Under the pieces are notes generated by a model. The model had not been told where the DNA came from. It worked only from the letters and a program-made list of their open reading frames with translations, and searched no databases. From assembly GCA_013433145.1 (NCBI GenBank), contig CM024183.1, forward strand, positions 7,421,703 through 7,485,702: 64,000 bases of DNA, written 5' to 3'. A program made the translations under genes and the position numbers. The stretch is from Ascaris suum. Lineage: Eukaryota > Nematoda > Chromadorea > Rhabditida > Ascarididae. How positions within the stretch are numbered: the first letter of the stretch is position 1; every line of letters starts with the position of its first letter. Positions 24,901-34,894 of this stretch are shown here, piece by piece.

Positions 24901-27526
24901 AAAATTATGCAGGAATTGTGCCGCAATTGCGCTCAACTACAACAACAAATCGCTCAACTCGAATCCGACAATGGAAATCGTCTGGTTGCTCTCACAAACA
25001 AGCAAAAAGAAGAGCACGATAGATTCGTGCAATCGATAAAGTCCGAAAAAGCACAGGTAATCACGATCGCTTTGCTTAGATTTCAGATGCATCCTTATTT
25101 CAGATGCATATTCATTGTACGCTAACGGAACGGATATCGTCATAGCATTGTCGAAATGACTTTTCGCAGATTTTTTTTGCTTTAATTCTATTTGTTCTAT
25201 TCTCTAGCAGAGGATAATAGTTGGCTCACTGCGGTCAAAATTTTAGTCTTCCTTAAGGAGCATTGAAATGTTAAAATCCGAAATGCAACGGATTCACTGC
25301 CTGAAGCAAAATACCCGGGCTTACTCTCTCCTGACAGATATCCTGCAGTTGTCGCTCTCAACGTGCAAGTGATTGAGAAACTCTCAGAGAGATGTTCTTA
25401 ACCTGGCAATGTGGATACCTTGTGGTGTATACTTACCTTTATCCTGTTTTTTTTTTGTTTTTTGTTTTCTATCTTCCAAAATACTGGTTTTGTCACATCA
25501 GTTATATATATAGCGGAATAATTCCGGAAATTGAAGGTAGAAAGGATAATTGAGAATCGCGATCGTACCCAAAAGAATCGCATCAAACAGTTGGAAACTC
25601 AATTGAGCATTATGCGTGAACAACTCAATAACGAAAGATTGAGATGTCGTGACGCGGTTGACAGAGTCTACATTAGTGACCTCAGTAAAATTGGAAGTGC
25701 GACTCTTGGACTAAGCACTAGTGGAATTGCGAGCGCTGATGCAGCAATTTATCCACAAACTAATAGCTTCGATTATGTAATCGGAGGGTAAGTGAGCTTT
25801 TTTTTCATATACATTAAATACTATATAGAGTTTTTCATTGCTTTTCTCGATGTTCGTATCGTTCACCATGACAACGATATATGGATAGATCTTGAAAAGA
25901 AATTTCACTTCCTATCTTGGACGAATATTAAAATAATACCAAAATCAGGCTTTCTTTCCCAAATGGTTCCCATTTTTTGACTTCTGATAATTTTGGAAAT
26001 TCTTCATCATTTCAACATTCATCGTGCCATATTATTCTGCAGTACTAATGAATATATAATAAATATGTCACTTGCAAGTTTTCTAATTTCTTGTAGGAAC
26101 TGAAAGCTTTTTGCAGCCGCAGTGCGTTCTCTTCCTATTATACAGTACCATCGTCAGTCGGTGATGAAGCCCCTCACATAAGCTCGCCAGGTCAATCGGT
26201 GGTAGAATCCCGTAAGTCGATTGCTATTGTTTTATTGATAGTCCACAATTTAATTCATATAGTATCATTCAAATTTGGTGGGAATGTACTCTCTCGGGAT
26301 TGTAATGAAGTTATCAAATTGTTGAGGATGGTTGTAATAAGTTATATAAGAATATTGTCAAAAAGGTTCAGGGGAATGTATACCCAAGATGCTGCAACAA
26401 CTGCGATTTTTGCAATTCCAAACCCAATAAAAATAACTTTTAAAACAACATTCAAGAGCAATGAAATATTGCAAATGTATTGTTTTGTTGCATAAGTACT
26501 TTTTCTATTCGACTGCTCGCTTGTAAAATTTATGCATCGCGAATCTATTTTGCATTGCATTCAGTCGACTGCACTGCAAAGTTGTGTGCAACTTTTGCAA
26601 CGTCTTTCAGTGTCGACAACTTCTCTTGAAGCGTTGATATTTCCCGTTTATATTCAATTATGCAAAATTGCAATTATGGCATCTCATGAAGTCCAATCAA
26701 ACATATACCGCAGATGTTAAGTTCTAAATAAACGCTGCCCAATGTCAACTCATCACTGGAATCCTTCTGCTCGTCCATGCACTTCCATTTTGAGTATCAC
26801 ACTGAACAGAGAAAAGTATGAGCGTTACTTGATGTAACATGCAGGTTGATGACGATCCTTTAGCTGACGATGACCATTCTCATCATAAAATTCTAACAAA
26901 TTTTGCAGGATTATTGTTCATAGTGCGCACTTCATACTGTTCTCTATATCTGGCTTTATTTTTTTGGCAAACGGTAGCAACACTTAGAGGTGGTTGAATT
27001 TGAAGTCCACAATCGAGACAAGAGGATGGGGGGTTGAAGTCTTCAAAAGCATTGGGATTTTCAAATCGCCTGCAATGACCATCGGAATATGGTGCGATAT
27101 TTTCTCTCTCGCGGTCAGTAGACAGAGCCCAGCGACCACGAGGGAGAAAATATTCGATTAGAGCAATATCTCCTCGAATAATAGTGCGGTGTTGAGAATC
27201 TATTTCTCCGAATCAAAATTTCACAAGTATCAGATTGAGCTAATAAATTTTTTTTCCACTCTATCTCAATAACGGAAGGTAATTTCCCTCTTCACTGCGA
27301 AACTGCAAGAGATTTCAGTACGAATTAGGTGAAAATCATTTCAGCTCAAGTGGAAACATCACACAGATCATTTACTACTTCATATCGCAGCTCATCGGGT
27401 GTCGCTAGTCATCACGGTTTAGCTAGCAGTGCGCTCAGTCAGTCGGCTGTCATCGTACAACCTTCAGTAGATGCTGGAGGTAGTGGTCAGCTTTTTTTTA
27501 CAGCTATCCAACTTTTTATCGAGTAG
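173..27526 (+). CDS. che-10: rootletin (CHE-10/CROCC-like) paralog A, 5' end off window
   Basis: This is a structural coiled-coil protein of the ciliary rootlet. Exons: 173-287, 2451-2645, 3215-3321, 4229-4349, 4729-4813, 5358-5467, 6430-6524, 6985-7539, 8214-8311, 8926-9145, 9577-9785, 10548-10616, 10925-11022, 11424-11621, 12088-12288, 12922-13081, 13844-14037, 14465-14575, 15466-15591, 17307-17522, 17933-18071, 18828-18904, 19546-19666, 20087-20250, 20814-20993, 21294-21485, 21783-21989, 22688-22888, 23482-23583, 24913-25056, 25537-25787, 26117-26211, 27345-27526. Every junction keeps frame. The protein is almost entirely heptad coiled coil, interrupted by an SP-rich linker, a mid-protein break and a Ser-rich tail, in the same order as vertebrate rootletin. 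About 1,779 codons are visible. Adding the roughly 160 N-terminal residues seen in paralog B gives about 1,940, close to the roughly 2,000 of human rootletin. The stop at 27524-27526 is provisional. Confidence 0.93.
288..2450 (+). other. paralog A intron 1 (2.2 kb)
   Basis: This long intron is bounded by a gtttgt donor and a ttttgcag acceptor. It carries an ACA/CACA-rich stretch at about 1943-2055 and several short open frames without splice-consistent ends. I see no exon, RNA gene or recognisable mobile element in it. Confidence 0.6.
4729..6524 (+). CDS. paralog A exons 5-7: RSLSPG linker and restart of the coiled coil
   Basis: Exon 5 (4729-4813) encodes RKLHYLAKE and then a basic linker ending RARSLSPG. 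Exon 6 (5358-5467) follows with [19 protein letters not shown] and resumes the coiled coil. Exon 7 (6430-6524) continues with [18 protein letters not shown]. Vertebrate rootletin has an SP-rich, non-coiled segment at the same place, directly before a similar leucine-rich restart. Exons 5 and 6 both follow AAG rather than CAG/TAG acceptors. Lengths 85 and 95 match the paralog B exons exactly, and exon 6 is one codon shorter than its partner. Confidence 0.88.
6985..7539 (+). CDS. paralog A exon 8: 555-nt coiled-coil exon
   Basis: This is the longest exon of the gene: an uninterrupted heptad coiled coil rich in E, K, R and L, starting [19 protein letters not shown] and ending [11 protein letters not shown]. 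It enters with one nucleotide of a split codon and leaves with two. The same 185 codon-equivalents are split over four exons in paralog B (132+93+140+190=555 nt) with no length change. The downstream intron 7540-8213 includes an open, somewhat GC-richer stretch at 7682-7876 that matches nothing I know and is not needed for the frame. Confidence 0.95.
8214..11022 (+). CDS. paralog A exons 9-13: central coiled coil
   Basis: Exons 8214-8311, 8926-9145, 9577-9785, 10548-10616 and 10925-11022. Lengths 98, 220 and 209 are identical to their paralog B partners; the last two are one codon shorter each. Recognisable shared strings include [19 protein letters not shown] and EAKAEIDEL. The intron after exon 12 begins with GC, not GT, at 10617 (CCAG then gcaagt); the partner intron in B starts with GT. 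The intron before exon 13 contains a TA tract of about 76 bp. Confidence 0.92.
9833..9866. repeat. (ATTT)n microsatellite
   Basis: A run of TTTA/ATTT tetranucleotides lies in the intron after paralog A exon 11. Confidence 0.9.
10548..10616 (+). CDS. paralog A exon 12, followed by a GC-AG intron
   Basis: This 69-nt exon reads [20 protein letters not shown]. The phase required by exon 13 (G plus AC) is met only if the cut is after CCAG at 10616, leaving a gcaagt donor. The nearby gtttga at 10620 gives the wrong phase. CAG|GCAAGT is the typical context of non-canonical GC-AG introns. Confidence 0.8.
10792..10867. repeat. (TA)n microsatellite
   Basis: About 76 bp of uninterrupted TA dinucleotides in the intron before paralog A exon 13. 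Confidence 0.97.
11424..17522 (+). CDS. paralog A exons 14-20: central coiled coil
   Basis: Exons 11424-11621, 12088-12288, 12922-13081, 13844-14037, 14465-14575, 15466-15591 and 17307-17522 encode an unbroken charged coiled coil (for example [19 protein letters not shown] and [19 protein letters not shown]). No paralog B partner is visible because B leaves the window, so these rest on splice consensus and phase alone. Exon 17 has a duplicated acceptor; only the downstream copy (exon start 13844) keeps the frame. Intron 15592-17306 (1.7 kb) contains a short TA tract and weak open frames with no recognisable product. Confidence 0.88.
12740..12773. repeat. perfect 15-bp inverted repeat with 4-nt loop
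   Basis: The left arm cttctatctggaata (12740-12754), the loop agta and the right arm tattccagatagaag (12759-12773) are exactly complementary. The element sits in the intron between paralog A exons 15 and 16, about 150 bp upstream of the acceptor. It would form a strong hairpin in the pre-mRNA. Confidence 0.9.
13791..13860 (+). repeat. 35-bp tandem duplication spanning a splice acceptor
   Basis: Two 35-bp copies (13791-13825 and 13826-13860) differ at three positions. Each contains a tatttag acceptor followed by the same first bases of exon 17. Using the first acceptor leads to an in-frame stop within a few codons, so the second acceptor (exon start 13844) is the functional one. Confidence 0.9.
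15884..15910. repeat. short (TA)n tract
   Basis: About 27 bp of TA dinucleotides in the 1.7-kb intron between paralog A exons 19 and 20. Confidence 0.9.
17933..20250 (+). CDS. paralog A exons 21-24: mid-protein break in the coil
   Basis: Exons 17933-18071, 18828-18904, 19546-19666 and 20087-20250. The chain goes from coil ([14 protein letters not shown]) through a non-coiled [14 protein letters not shown] stretch into [19 protein letters not shown] and back to coil. Vertebrate rootletin has a proline- and serine-rich break followed by a similar leucine-rich restart in a comparable place, which supports the alignment. The split-codon phases (1, 0, 1, 0) are consistent through all four junctions. 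Confidence 0.87.
20814..25056 (+). CDS. paralog A exons 25-30: distal coiled coil
   Basis: Exons 20814-20993, 21294-21485, 21783-21989, 22688-22888, 23482-23583 and 24913-25056, all entered and left in phase 0. The product is heptad coiled coil ([55 protein letters not shown]). All acceptors are TAG or CAG with a pyrimidine- or T-rich lead. Intron 23584-24912 (1.3 kb) shows no further exon. Confidence 0.88.
25537..27526 (+). CDS. paralog A exons 31-33: end of the coil and Ser-rich tail
   Basis: Exon 31 (25537-25787) finishes the coil ([20 protein letters not shown]) and passes into a non-coiled Ser/Ala/Gly tail. Exons 32 (26117-26211) and 33 (27345-27526) continue it with [20 protein letters not shown] and a Ser/His-rich run. 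Vertebrate rootletin likewise ends in a short Ser/Pro-rich tail after its last coil. Exon 31 follows an AAG acceptor, because every CAG/TAG upstream gives an early stop. Exon 33 is read here to the stop at 27524-27526, but possible donors at 27480 and 27486 would remove the last hydrophobic residues and send the gene further downstream. Confidence 0.75.
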
Positions 27527-27914
27527 ACTGACATTATACTGGTTAGGCTCGACTCAGTAGCCAAGGCAAAGCTGCTGAAATCTCAGTATATTTTTTTGCA
27601 TAAAGAAGACAGAAATGCTGCGCTCTTTGTTCGAAAATGTTCGGAATCGATTTCTGCCCGTCCTTCTATACTGTGAACTGCCTCAGGAGCTGCAACAGTA
27701 ATTCTCAAGTTTGTTATTATCATAGATAACCGACAGTTAAATCGAAAATATAAATCGATAAGCCACCTTTTTCAAACCTATCACCCGGTTAAAACATAGC
27801 AGCGAACGATGAACGGATAAAATAGATGTATTGGTTGAGCACGTAAAAAAATAATTTTTAACACATCCGATACAAATTGTTGCAGGCTGTAGTAACAAAC
27901 ATTGCCAAAGACTA

Positions 27915-28024
<110 letters not shown>

Positions 28025-28077
28025 TTATGTCCGAACTTATAACAAGTATTGTAATGAGCTCCTTCTATGTGGTCTAA

Positions 28078-28102
28078 GTATATATATATATATATATATA
28101 TA
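28078..28102. repeat. (TA)n microsatellite, short
   Basis: A second TA run 55 bp after the long one. It is flanked by two near-identical atgtggtctaa(a)gta copies at 28067-28080 and 28149-28163. Confidence 0.9.
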
Positions 28103-28603
28103 CCTCATATATATAATGAACAGAATCTTGGATTCGAGAGTCTACTACATGTGGTCTAAAGTAGGAATCATGTGAGGTTACTGACGGAACTTGACTGAAA
28201 CTTGGAGTGACGAAGAAGACGACTGTTATCATAAAAGGTTCGAGGTATGAGTAGTGGAAGCAACTGGAAGCAACTGACACCCGAGTGCGTGAGATCTGAA
28301 GGTATCGATGATAGTACGCTTCGTTATATTTCCGATTGTTATACAGCTTAAAAAGCAATAAATTTTCTTCCTCACAATTAAACTATGAAATCACAAAAAC
28401 GTGCGGGTCAAATTCAGTGGCACAGTGGCCACATGAAGGGCAGCAGACTGTCACGTGAATGACTGAAACTGTGGTCTCTTGAATTCCTACACGTCCGTAA
28501 CGAGTTGAAGGGGATGGAGGAAGGAAGAGAGGTTGAGTCTCATGATCGCAACCATTAATATTCTGCCTAAAGTGTTTGTCATTAGGCGCAAGATATCTAT
28601 ATC

Positions 28604-29371
28604 TTAGGGAATGCAGTCTGGTCTACCAGCATTGTCACATATTCGGTATCCGTAAGAAACGACATCAACATAAAGCCATTCAACTAATGGCGATGTGTTG
28701 ATGATTTTTGCCAAATGAACGTCGGATGCATGAAAATCGATGTGTAGTAATTTTATCCTCGACGTTTCAAGGCCTTGTACTATTGGGGAAGAATGACCGT
28801 CCAAGTTGTATGAGAAGAAACTCTTCGTCAATCACTATCCAATAAAGATAGTAACAAGTTGCAGAGGTTAAGTTGCAAAAAACCGCAACGAAATATTCGT
28901 ACAAGTATGAATAAAAGGCACCAAATGAAAAATTTATCGATCTATGAAACGATGCTCAAGGTGGAAATTTTTTTAAAAATTGAAGCTAGAGGTCGAATAA
29001 ATAAGATAGACTTGAATCATTGATCGATATCAATCGGTTGTCCTAGCAGTTTGATGATCAGAATGTTCAAGAGGGTCGTAAATTATTCTCCAGTACTCTT
29101 CTGCTATGAAAACGCTTTGTCGTTGATAATGGAAAAGTCAATCCTTAAAGGAGTACGTTCAAACAGCTAAGGTGACAGTGAGTTACTGTGGTGGTACCTC
29201 AGAAAAGATAGCCAAAGCTAACGTTACTCAGAACTGATGCCAACTTTCATAGCAGCCTTTGGCATAAAGGCAACCGATTGCGTAACATGCAGAATACGAA
29301 TTTTATGTCTGTTTGCGTGAACTGTAGCACTGCGAACGCTTTGGCGATTCTTGATGCCCACGCTCACAAAC
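28604..29371 (-). pseudogene. decayed coding-like stretch, unknown family
   Basis: On the - strand, 29371-29228 is open for 47 codons (VGIKNRQSVRSATVHANRHK) and ends at a gtaacg donor. A 61-nt gap with a ttag acceptor follows, but the next open piece (about 29166-29030) is out of phase and interrupted by stops. It still reads protein-like in two frames (LFERTPLRIDFSIIND, then EYWRIIYDPLEHSDHQ). Near 28822-28604 a clean 72-codon frame ends VEWLYVDVVSYGYRICDNAG and a stop. Codon choice looks coding, yet no continuous gene can be assembled, so I call it a likely pseudogene. I do not recognise the family. Confidence 0.3.
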
Positions 29372-29650
29372 CTTTATATGCTTTCTCACTTCGGGACGTT
29401 AAAATAAATAATTAAATAAAGTCGGCAAATAAATATGCAAATTCATGCATTTGCAGATTTGACTTAACGAAATAATCGCATATGTACACATGTAGAAAAA
29501 TATGCATGCATATTTGTGACATATATGCACAAGCACAGATGCAAATACATGCACGCAAACACATAATGATCTACTAATCGAACAGAAAATTCAAATTTGT
29601 GCGGCGAAAACTTTCCATATATATATGAATGCTTTGACCAACACATGTAT

Positions 29651-29736
29651 TGTTTTTCAGTAGTTCCATCGTTGGCGGCGGTAAGGAGTTGTGTGTTGCA
29701 CAACGTTGGGTTGTTTATTCGAAGGGGTTGGCGAGA
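29651..29736 (+). promoter_or_regulatory. possible trans-splice acceptor and 5' UTR
   Basis: A strong tgtttttcag acceptor ends at 29660, 76 bp before the chosen ATG of the membrane-protein gene. No upstream exon needs it, which is the arrangement expected of a nematode spliced-leader acceptor. The 20 nt from 29661 to 29680 are also followed by a consensus gtaagg donor, so a micro-exon cannot be excluded. Confidence 0.4.
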
Positions 29737-32700
29737 ATGAAATATCTCTGCGGTAGTAGAATGGTCGACGCCGCATTACATTTGCTATTTGGATGTGTTA
29801 TTGCTTCAGCTTTTTCGAACGGCATGGATGTTTCGCAATTGCAACGAGTACAGCAGCCAATTTCTTGCGTGAACGACACCGAGGTAAGGTCTTCAAGTGA
29901 AGGTTGTTTGTGCCCTCATAAATTTGCATTTGAAAGGCAAATTATGACGATGTCTATCTGTGAGTATGCGTTGTTTATTTACCTAATACTTTCGTTTGTT
30001 TGTTCACATCCTATCAACTCTTCTATCAGCTTTCAAGTTCATCGGTTAGAATCAAAAAGAGCTAGAGGCATTTTGCAATGCCTGAAAAGGTATATCCACT
30101 TAACACATTTTTTGCCAGTTAATTTGCACAACATGCCCAATTGCATCAGGTAGTCTCTTTAAAGCCGATTAAACTACCTGTAATTTAAATCGGAACTCAT
30201 GCAAATATTCGCTAGAAATCTTGTGAAAGCGATCACATCCATTAAACTATGTCGTGTAACCGCACCAATTTAGCTTTTCCATAGAAAATTATGAGGTTAG
30301 TGGATGAAAAGTTAAGGCGCGTGTGTTTTCTATTCCTTTAGCGTCCTTTTCCTCTTTTTTGTTCGCAATAATTTGTTTACGGTTCGTTTACATCGGTGTC
30401 TGCTTTCCATCGGTTCACATCGGTTTCCGGTTTAAAATGAGAGCAGTTTATTTGAACTCACAATGGATCACTTAAAGATCCAATACGTATGTACAATATA
30501 TTGAGTCAATCATTCATCTAATTGTAAATAAATAAAGGACAAGGACTCTAAAGAAAGATTCCAATCGAAAAAGGATATTTCTTTGTCTAAGCAATGACGG
30601 CCAGAGATACAGAATGGGCCTATGGTAATATTTATTATTTGCGATACGTTTGTATTAATGCTGTTAATATTGGAAATACAAAGAATATTACAGACAAGCG
30701 TACAAGTATACTCCATAAAATGTAGTGGAAATTTAACCGCTAACAGCACAACATATTCATATTTGGTGCTTATATGGGACGATCAATGTGCACGCACCCT
30801 CGATCGTTTCTTCAACGTCAATAACGATACGAATAAAAATTTCGCAAAATCCTTTCTGCTTACTCAACAGGTACACTATACAGTTATACTCCACATATCA
30901 TCATGGCCCATAGCGGGAGCTGATTAAAGATCGCTGAGTCGATTTTATTGCAAATAGATTCGAAATTCAAATTTCGCATGAGAATATTGCAAATAGAAAA
31001 TTTTCGTCTGCGAAAAAGAATTCTTAAAGCAACGGTCTTTGCAAATATCGTGTTTTTTGATTTAACAATGTTTTCAATGCAATAGCAAAAGTCAGTGACA
31101 AAGAAGCGAGAATTTTCGATAATAAATTGTTGAGCCTCGTCGCATGATAAGGGTGATAGCGAAAGGAGACAGAAAATAGCGCGACTATTTTCTCATCTCA
31201 GATCCTTGCCTCCAATCAACACCGAGAGAAAAATCTTCTATTCTTGTTCAATTTTTGATGTAAATTGAATTTTCTGAGAGATCGCAGAATATAACCTACT
31301 TTTTGCAAGTGAATTTCCTTAGCGCAAGTTTTTCTGCTGTACTGAACTCCGACCATTCCAGCAATCACTACCGGCCTGCAATTCGAAAATTTTCGATATG
31401 CCGGTGATTTTGTACGTAATGGTCAACAACTTCGTGACAATCATGAGAAAGATAGCATCGTTGGATCCTTTCAGTTTTTTCGTTAAATATCCATAAACAA
31501 AGTCGTTTAAGAAGCATTTTTCAAAGAAAAATATTACGAGCAGTTACTTTTAGTAGTAGTACTGCATTCTAAATAAAAGTGAAGATAAAACTTCGCATTA
31601 AAGAAATGCTGTTGCAGATATTCCTAAGCACTGGACTACAATCTGTAAGAACGTGCACGATCAAAGGTGTAGTTATCGAAAGATCAGCATGCCAATTAAC
31701 GTGGAATGTAAGCTGCGTTAATGAAGATGAAGCCCTTAGGATTGCAGGAAATGCTCCAGCTGCAGGTATGCTCATTCTCACCACCGTTCAGACATTTAGC
31801 TTTTAAGCTCGGAGACTTTTCGCCCAGTGGGTTATGTGCATAGTGCACTGCGATAAAGATTGTCATATTATGCTTGAGTAATCGCTTCCGCCAACATCAG
31901 TTAATTCCTTCCAGAAAATTGTGGTGTTCTTCCGTGATTCACACATTTCACGGAGTTCAGCAGTCCTGTTTCTTTCCTTTTCCGGACTAGGGAACATACA
32001 TGAACGTAAGTTCGAAAATGTTATAACATTTGAAAAGCTTGGATAAAAAGTTGTGAAGTTGATTTCACATGCTGCATTAACTGCCAAAAGTAATACAATG
32101 AGGCATTAGAGAATGCAGTACAAATTGAGGTGGGGGAAGGTAAAATAGTATTCCATTTTAAAAGGGTTATTCCACCAATAAAATCACAGTGCTTCCCGCA
32201 CTGATGATAGTGAGGTGGATTGGGTAAGGTGGACTTGAAAGTTGTGATTCTTGGAAAGATTTCACAACATTTCAACTATAGACGCCGCCATTCAAATGTA
32301 ATAAAGACTCCCCAGAAGTTATTTTTTTACACGTTGAAGAAATGGCTACAAAGGAGTGCAGCAGAATGGTAAAGGACCTCATAGTCACAAACGAACACCA
32401 GTCGTTTTCAAATTTCACATTAGCCGTTTCAACGAGTTGCAAAAAAATTTTTCGGATCTGGTTTTTTTGGATTAAATAATATTATGTTACTTCGATTTTA
32501 TTTCTGTGCACTTAACTCAGTACATTAATACCGGTTTGGACGCTTCTTCGTTCTCCTTACTTTGTTTCACTAAGAAAGATGGACCTTTGGTAGTTCTAAG
32601 TTATCTAGCATTCCTCTTTCAATCACTGAAATTTCAAGGTGATCAGCTGGTCAGTAAAATCCTTTCTGATAAAAATTTCTGAAGCTTACATTGCAAAAAA

Positions 32701-34482
32701 AATTGTATTCTCTTTCGAATTTTGCATTAAATTCATTCTTATGCTGTGTGAAAGCAATTCTATGATGTTCTTGCATTACATCTTCTCGGTTCTGCAAGAC
32801 GAATCGTTCCATTTAAAAGCATTTTCATTTTATATGCTCAACACGCTTATCCTTTCAAATCACTGCTCAAATGGTACACATTCACGATGTCTCACATTCA
32901 TTGTTGCGATCTTAGAAGAAAACTGTTATTCAAATATAATCTCCCTCCGGCTCATTTTCGGTACCGGCAATATACGTCGAGTTTCAAAAATTCACAAATT
33001 ACCAAGAAATATAGTTTATCATATTGGAACAGATTTGTACCTTATTAATTTCACAGATATCTCATACTATTGGCGGTATTCATGTGCGGGTGCGATCGGG
33101 TTACTAATCGTTATAGTGTTCATCCTCAGCATTGTAATATATTGCAATCGACGCCATGTGAATAAAAATATGGAACATATACGGAAAAGGCTTAATGAAC
33201 ATGTAAGTGCTCGAGTTATAGCTAAAGTAAGGAGCACTAAAGTATAATAAGGTATAAAAATCTTCAGGCAAAAGAGCGAGGAGATTGCACTCAAAAAAAG
33301 ATTAATTGTTGAATCATTCGATCATCCACAATTTTAATATGGATTGATCACAGGTCGACTTATATTCGACTGTTTTGGCCTTAATGTTTCTTATTGGGAT
33401 GATGAAGAGAGAGGGAAGAGGAGATGAAAGAGGGTTTTCGATTATCTCCTCAACTTTTCGCACACTATTGGATTTGTTTCACCAAACTGCCGAATCGTGT
33501 TCCTCTTTAAGACTATGAGTGTGATTAATAGAATACGATACCCTGGATACATCTTGATGAATGTGGCAATGGGATTCTCAAAACAATTTCAAAGAATCTC
33601 CCTTTGTGAATGCTTTGAGCAAAGGCGTTGTCTTGGATCTGAGCAACTGTAGAGAGAATTACGGTGGCTCCTAATGAGCAAGGAAAAGGAGATCTTCGAC
33701 AGAAAATTTTGTGTTTTTATGTGACTAATTAAACTTTGAGTATCTCGACATTAAATGGATGATTCAGCAGCCAGAAACAATGTTAGTAGAAAAATTTCTG
33801 GAAAATTGCATCAGTAAGCATTTTATGATGACTAAATGGCTTGTAAGAGTGTTCCAATTTTTACGCTTCCAAGTCTTACAGTATCATTATCAACTACTAT
33901 AGAGTTATCAATAGAAATTTTTCAGTCATCAGTCATTTCTCTTTCTGGTAAAACATAGAAAAAACAATCAATAAACCGGCCGACTTTTCTATTATCTTTT
34001 CTTGACTTTCTACCATTTGCAGAAGTACTACATAGCAAAGAAAAATTTGATTTATTGCACTCTCTAAAGCACTTGGAAGAGTCAAACTAATAGCATTGAA
34101 ATGAAACTTTTAAAAATCATCTCAAAGTACTTGATGAATCTACTACCATGTAAGATCTATGAGAATCTACTATCTTCAGGTTTGTAACTCGAACATCGCG
34201 AGGAACGTACTCGAACCAATTCCTGCTGAGACTCATGGAATTTCAAGCTATCGAAAACCTCTATCTTGGCAGATCGCTTCAGCAAGCGGTAATTCTGGCT
34301 CACGATCTCCAGAAGACCAACCGTTGATGGTTGCATCACGTTTGGACAGGGAAATATCTGTGCGGTCAACCCAGCAAAACAGTGCTAGTTCGAGCGCGGC
34401 TTATGGAAGGGATAGGGACAGTACCTCATCGGATTCACAATACACGGTTAAAACGCGTCCGCCATTCTCAAGTTTTCACTAA
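29737..34482 (+). CDS. predicted type I transmembrane protein, family not recognised
   Basis: Nine exons: 29737-29883, 30694-30870, 31362-31481, 31618-31765, 31901-32005, 32316-32368, 32521-32638, 32799-33202, 34180-34482. They total 1,575 nt and 524 codons, with every phase matching. Residues 1-27 form a signal-peptide-like N-terminus (hydrophobic core LLFGCVIASAF). The ectodomain, about 360 residues, has many cysteines and N-glycosylation sequons near residues 46, 62, 66, 93, 314 and 373. One membrane span (AIGLLIVIVFILSIVIYC, about 388-405) is followed by a basic stop-transfer sequence. The cytoplasmic tail of about 119 residues is Ser/Arg-rich and has no domain that I recognise. Exons 1, 2, 8 and 9 are the most convincing. 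Exons 3-7 rest on splice consensus alone, and exon 8 uses a gcaag acceptor. It may be a nematode-specific receptor or adhesion protein; that is a guess. Confidence 0.6.
32799..33202 (+). CDS. membrane-protein gene exon 8: juxtamembrane region and TM span
   Basis: This largest exon encodes the last 100 residues of the ectodomain, ending YLINFTDISYYWRYSCAG, the single transmembrane helix and the basic YCNRRHVNKNMEHIRKRL segment. It ends at a gtaagt donor in phase 0, matching the phase-0 final exon at 34180. Confidence 0.75.
34180..34482 (+). CDS. membrane-protein gene exon 9: Ser-rich cytoplasmic tail
   Basis: After a cttcag acceptor, 100 codons run to a stop. The sequence is polar and low-complexity (SASGNSGSRSPEDQ, QQNSASSSAAYGRDRD), as expected of a disordered tail with phosphorylation sites. 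No AATAAA is evident close downstream. Confidence 0.7.
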   Translation, partial: VCNSNIARNVLEPIPAETHGISSYRKPLSWQIASASGNSGSRSPEDQPLMVASRLDREISVRSTQQNSASSSAAYGRDRDSTSSDSQYTVKTRPPFSSFH

Positions 34483-34894
34483 TTGTTTTATAACCATTTA
34501 CTTGCCTATGGTTTGTGATTTGCGGGAAAAGAGGTGGAAGGTTATGATATAGGATAGTCGTCATTCATCATCCTTGCGCAACGATTTGACAAGACAATCA
34601 CCTAATTATCAACACCTACCATATTGCTCTCTTCCGGGGTACCAATGAAGAGTTCCTAAAGTATTCGGTAAAGCTTTGCTTGAAAGATAGAAATTTTAAG
34701 CTCAACAAATTCCATTTTTCCACCTCTTCATTCGCAAGTTTACTACTATATTTTGTTTACTACTATATAATATGCCATAGAGGATTTTTTCAACATGTTT
34801 TCCGCATGGTAAAGTACCTGGCAATTAGAAATTCCTCGTGAGAAATCCCGTGCCTTACGCAAAAATTTTCAACGTGAATGTATGCTTCGGATAG

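Noticed and set aside
31863..32087. - strand frame opposite membrane-gene exon 5
   Set aside because: It looks fairly protein-like, but has no signal or partner exons. The + exon fits phases on both sides.
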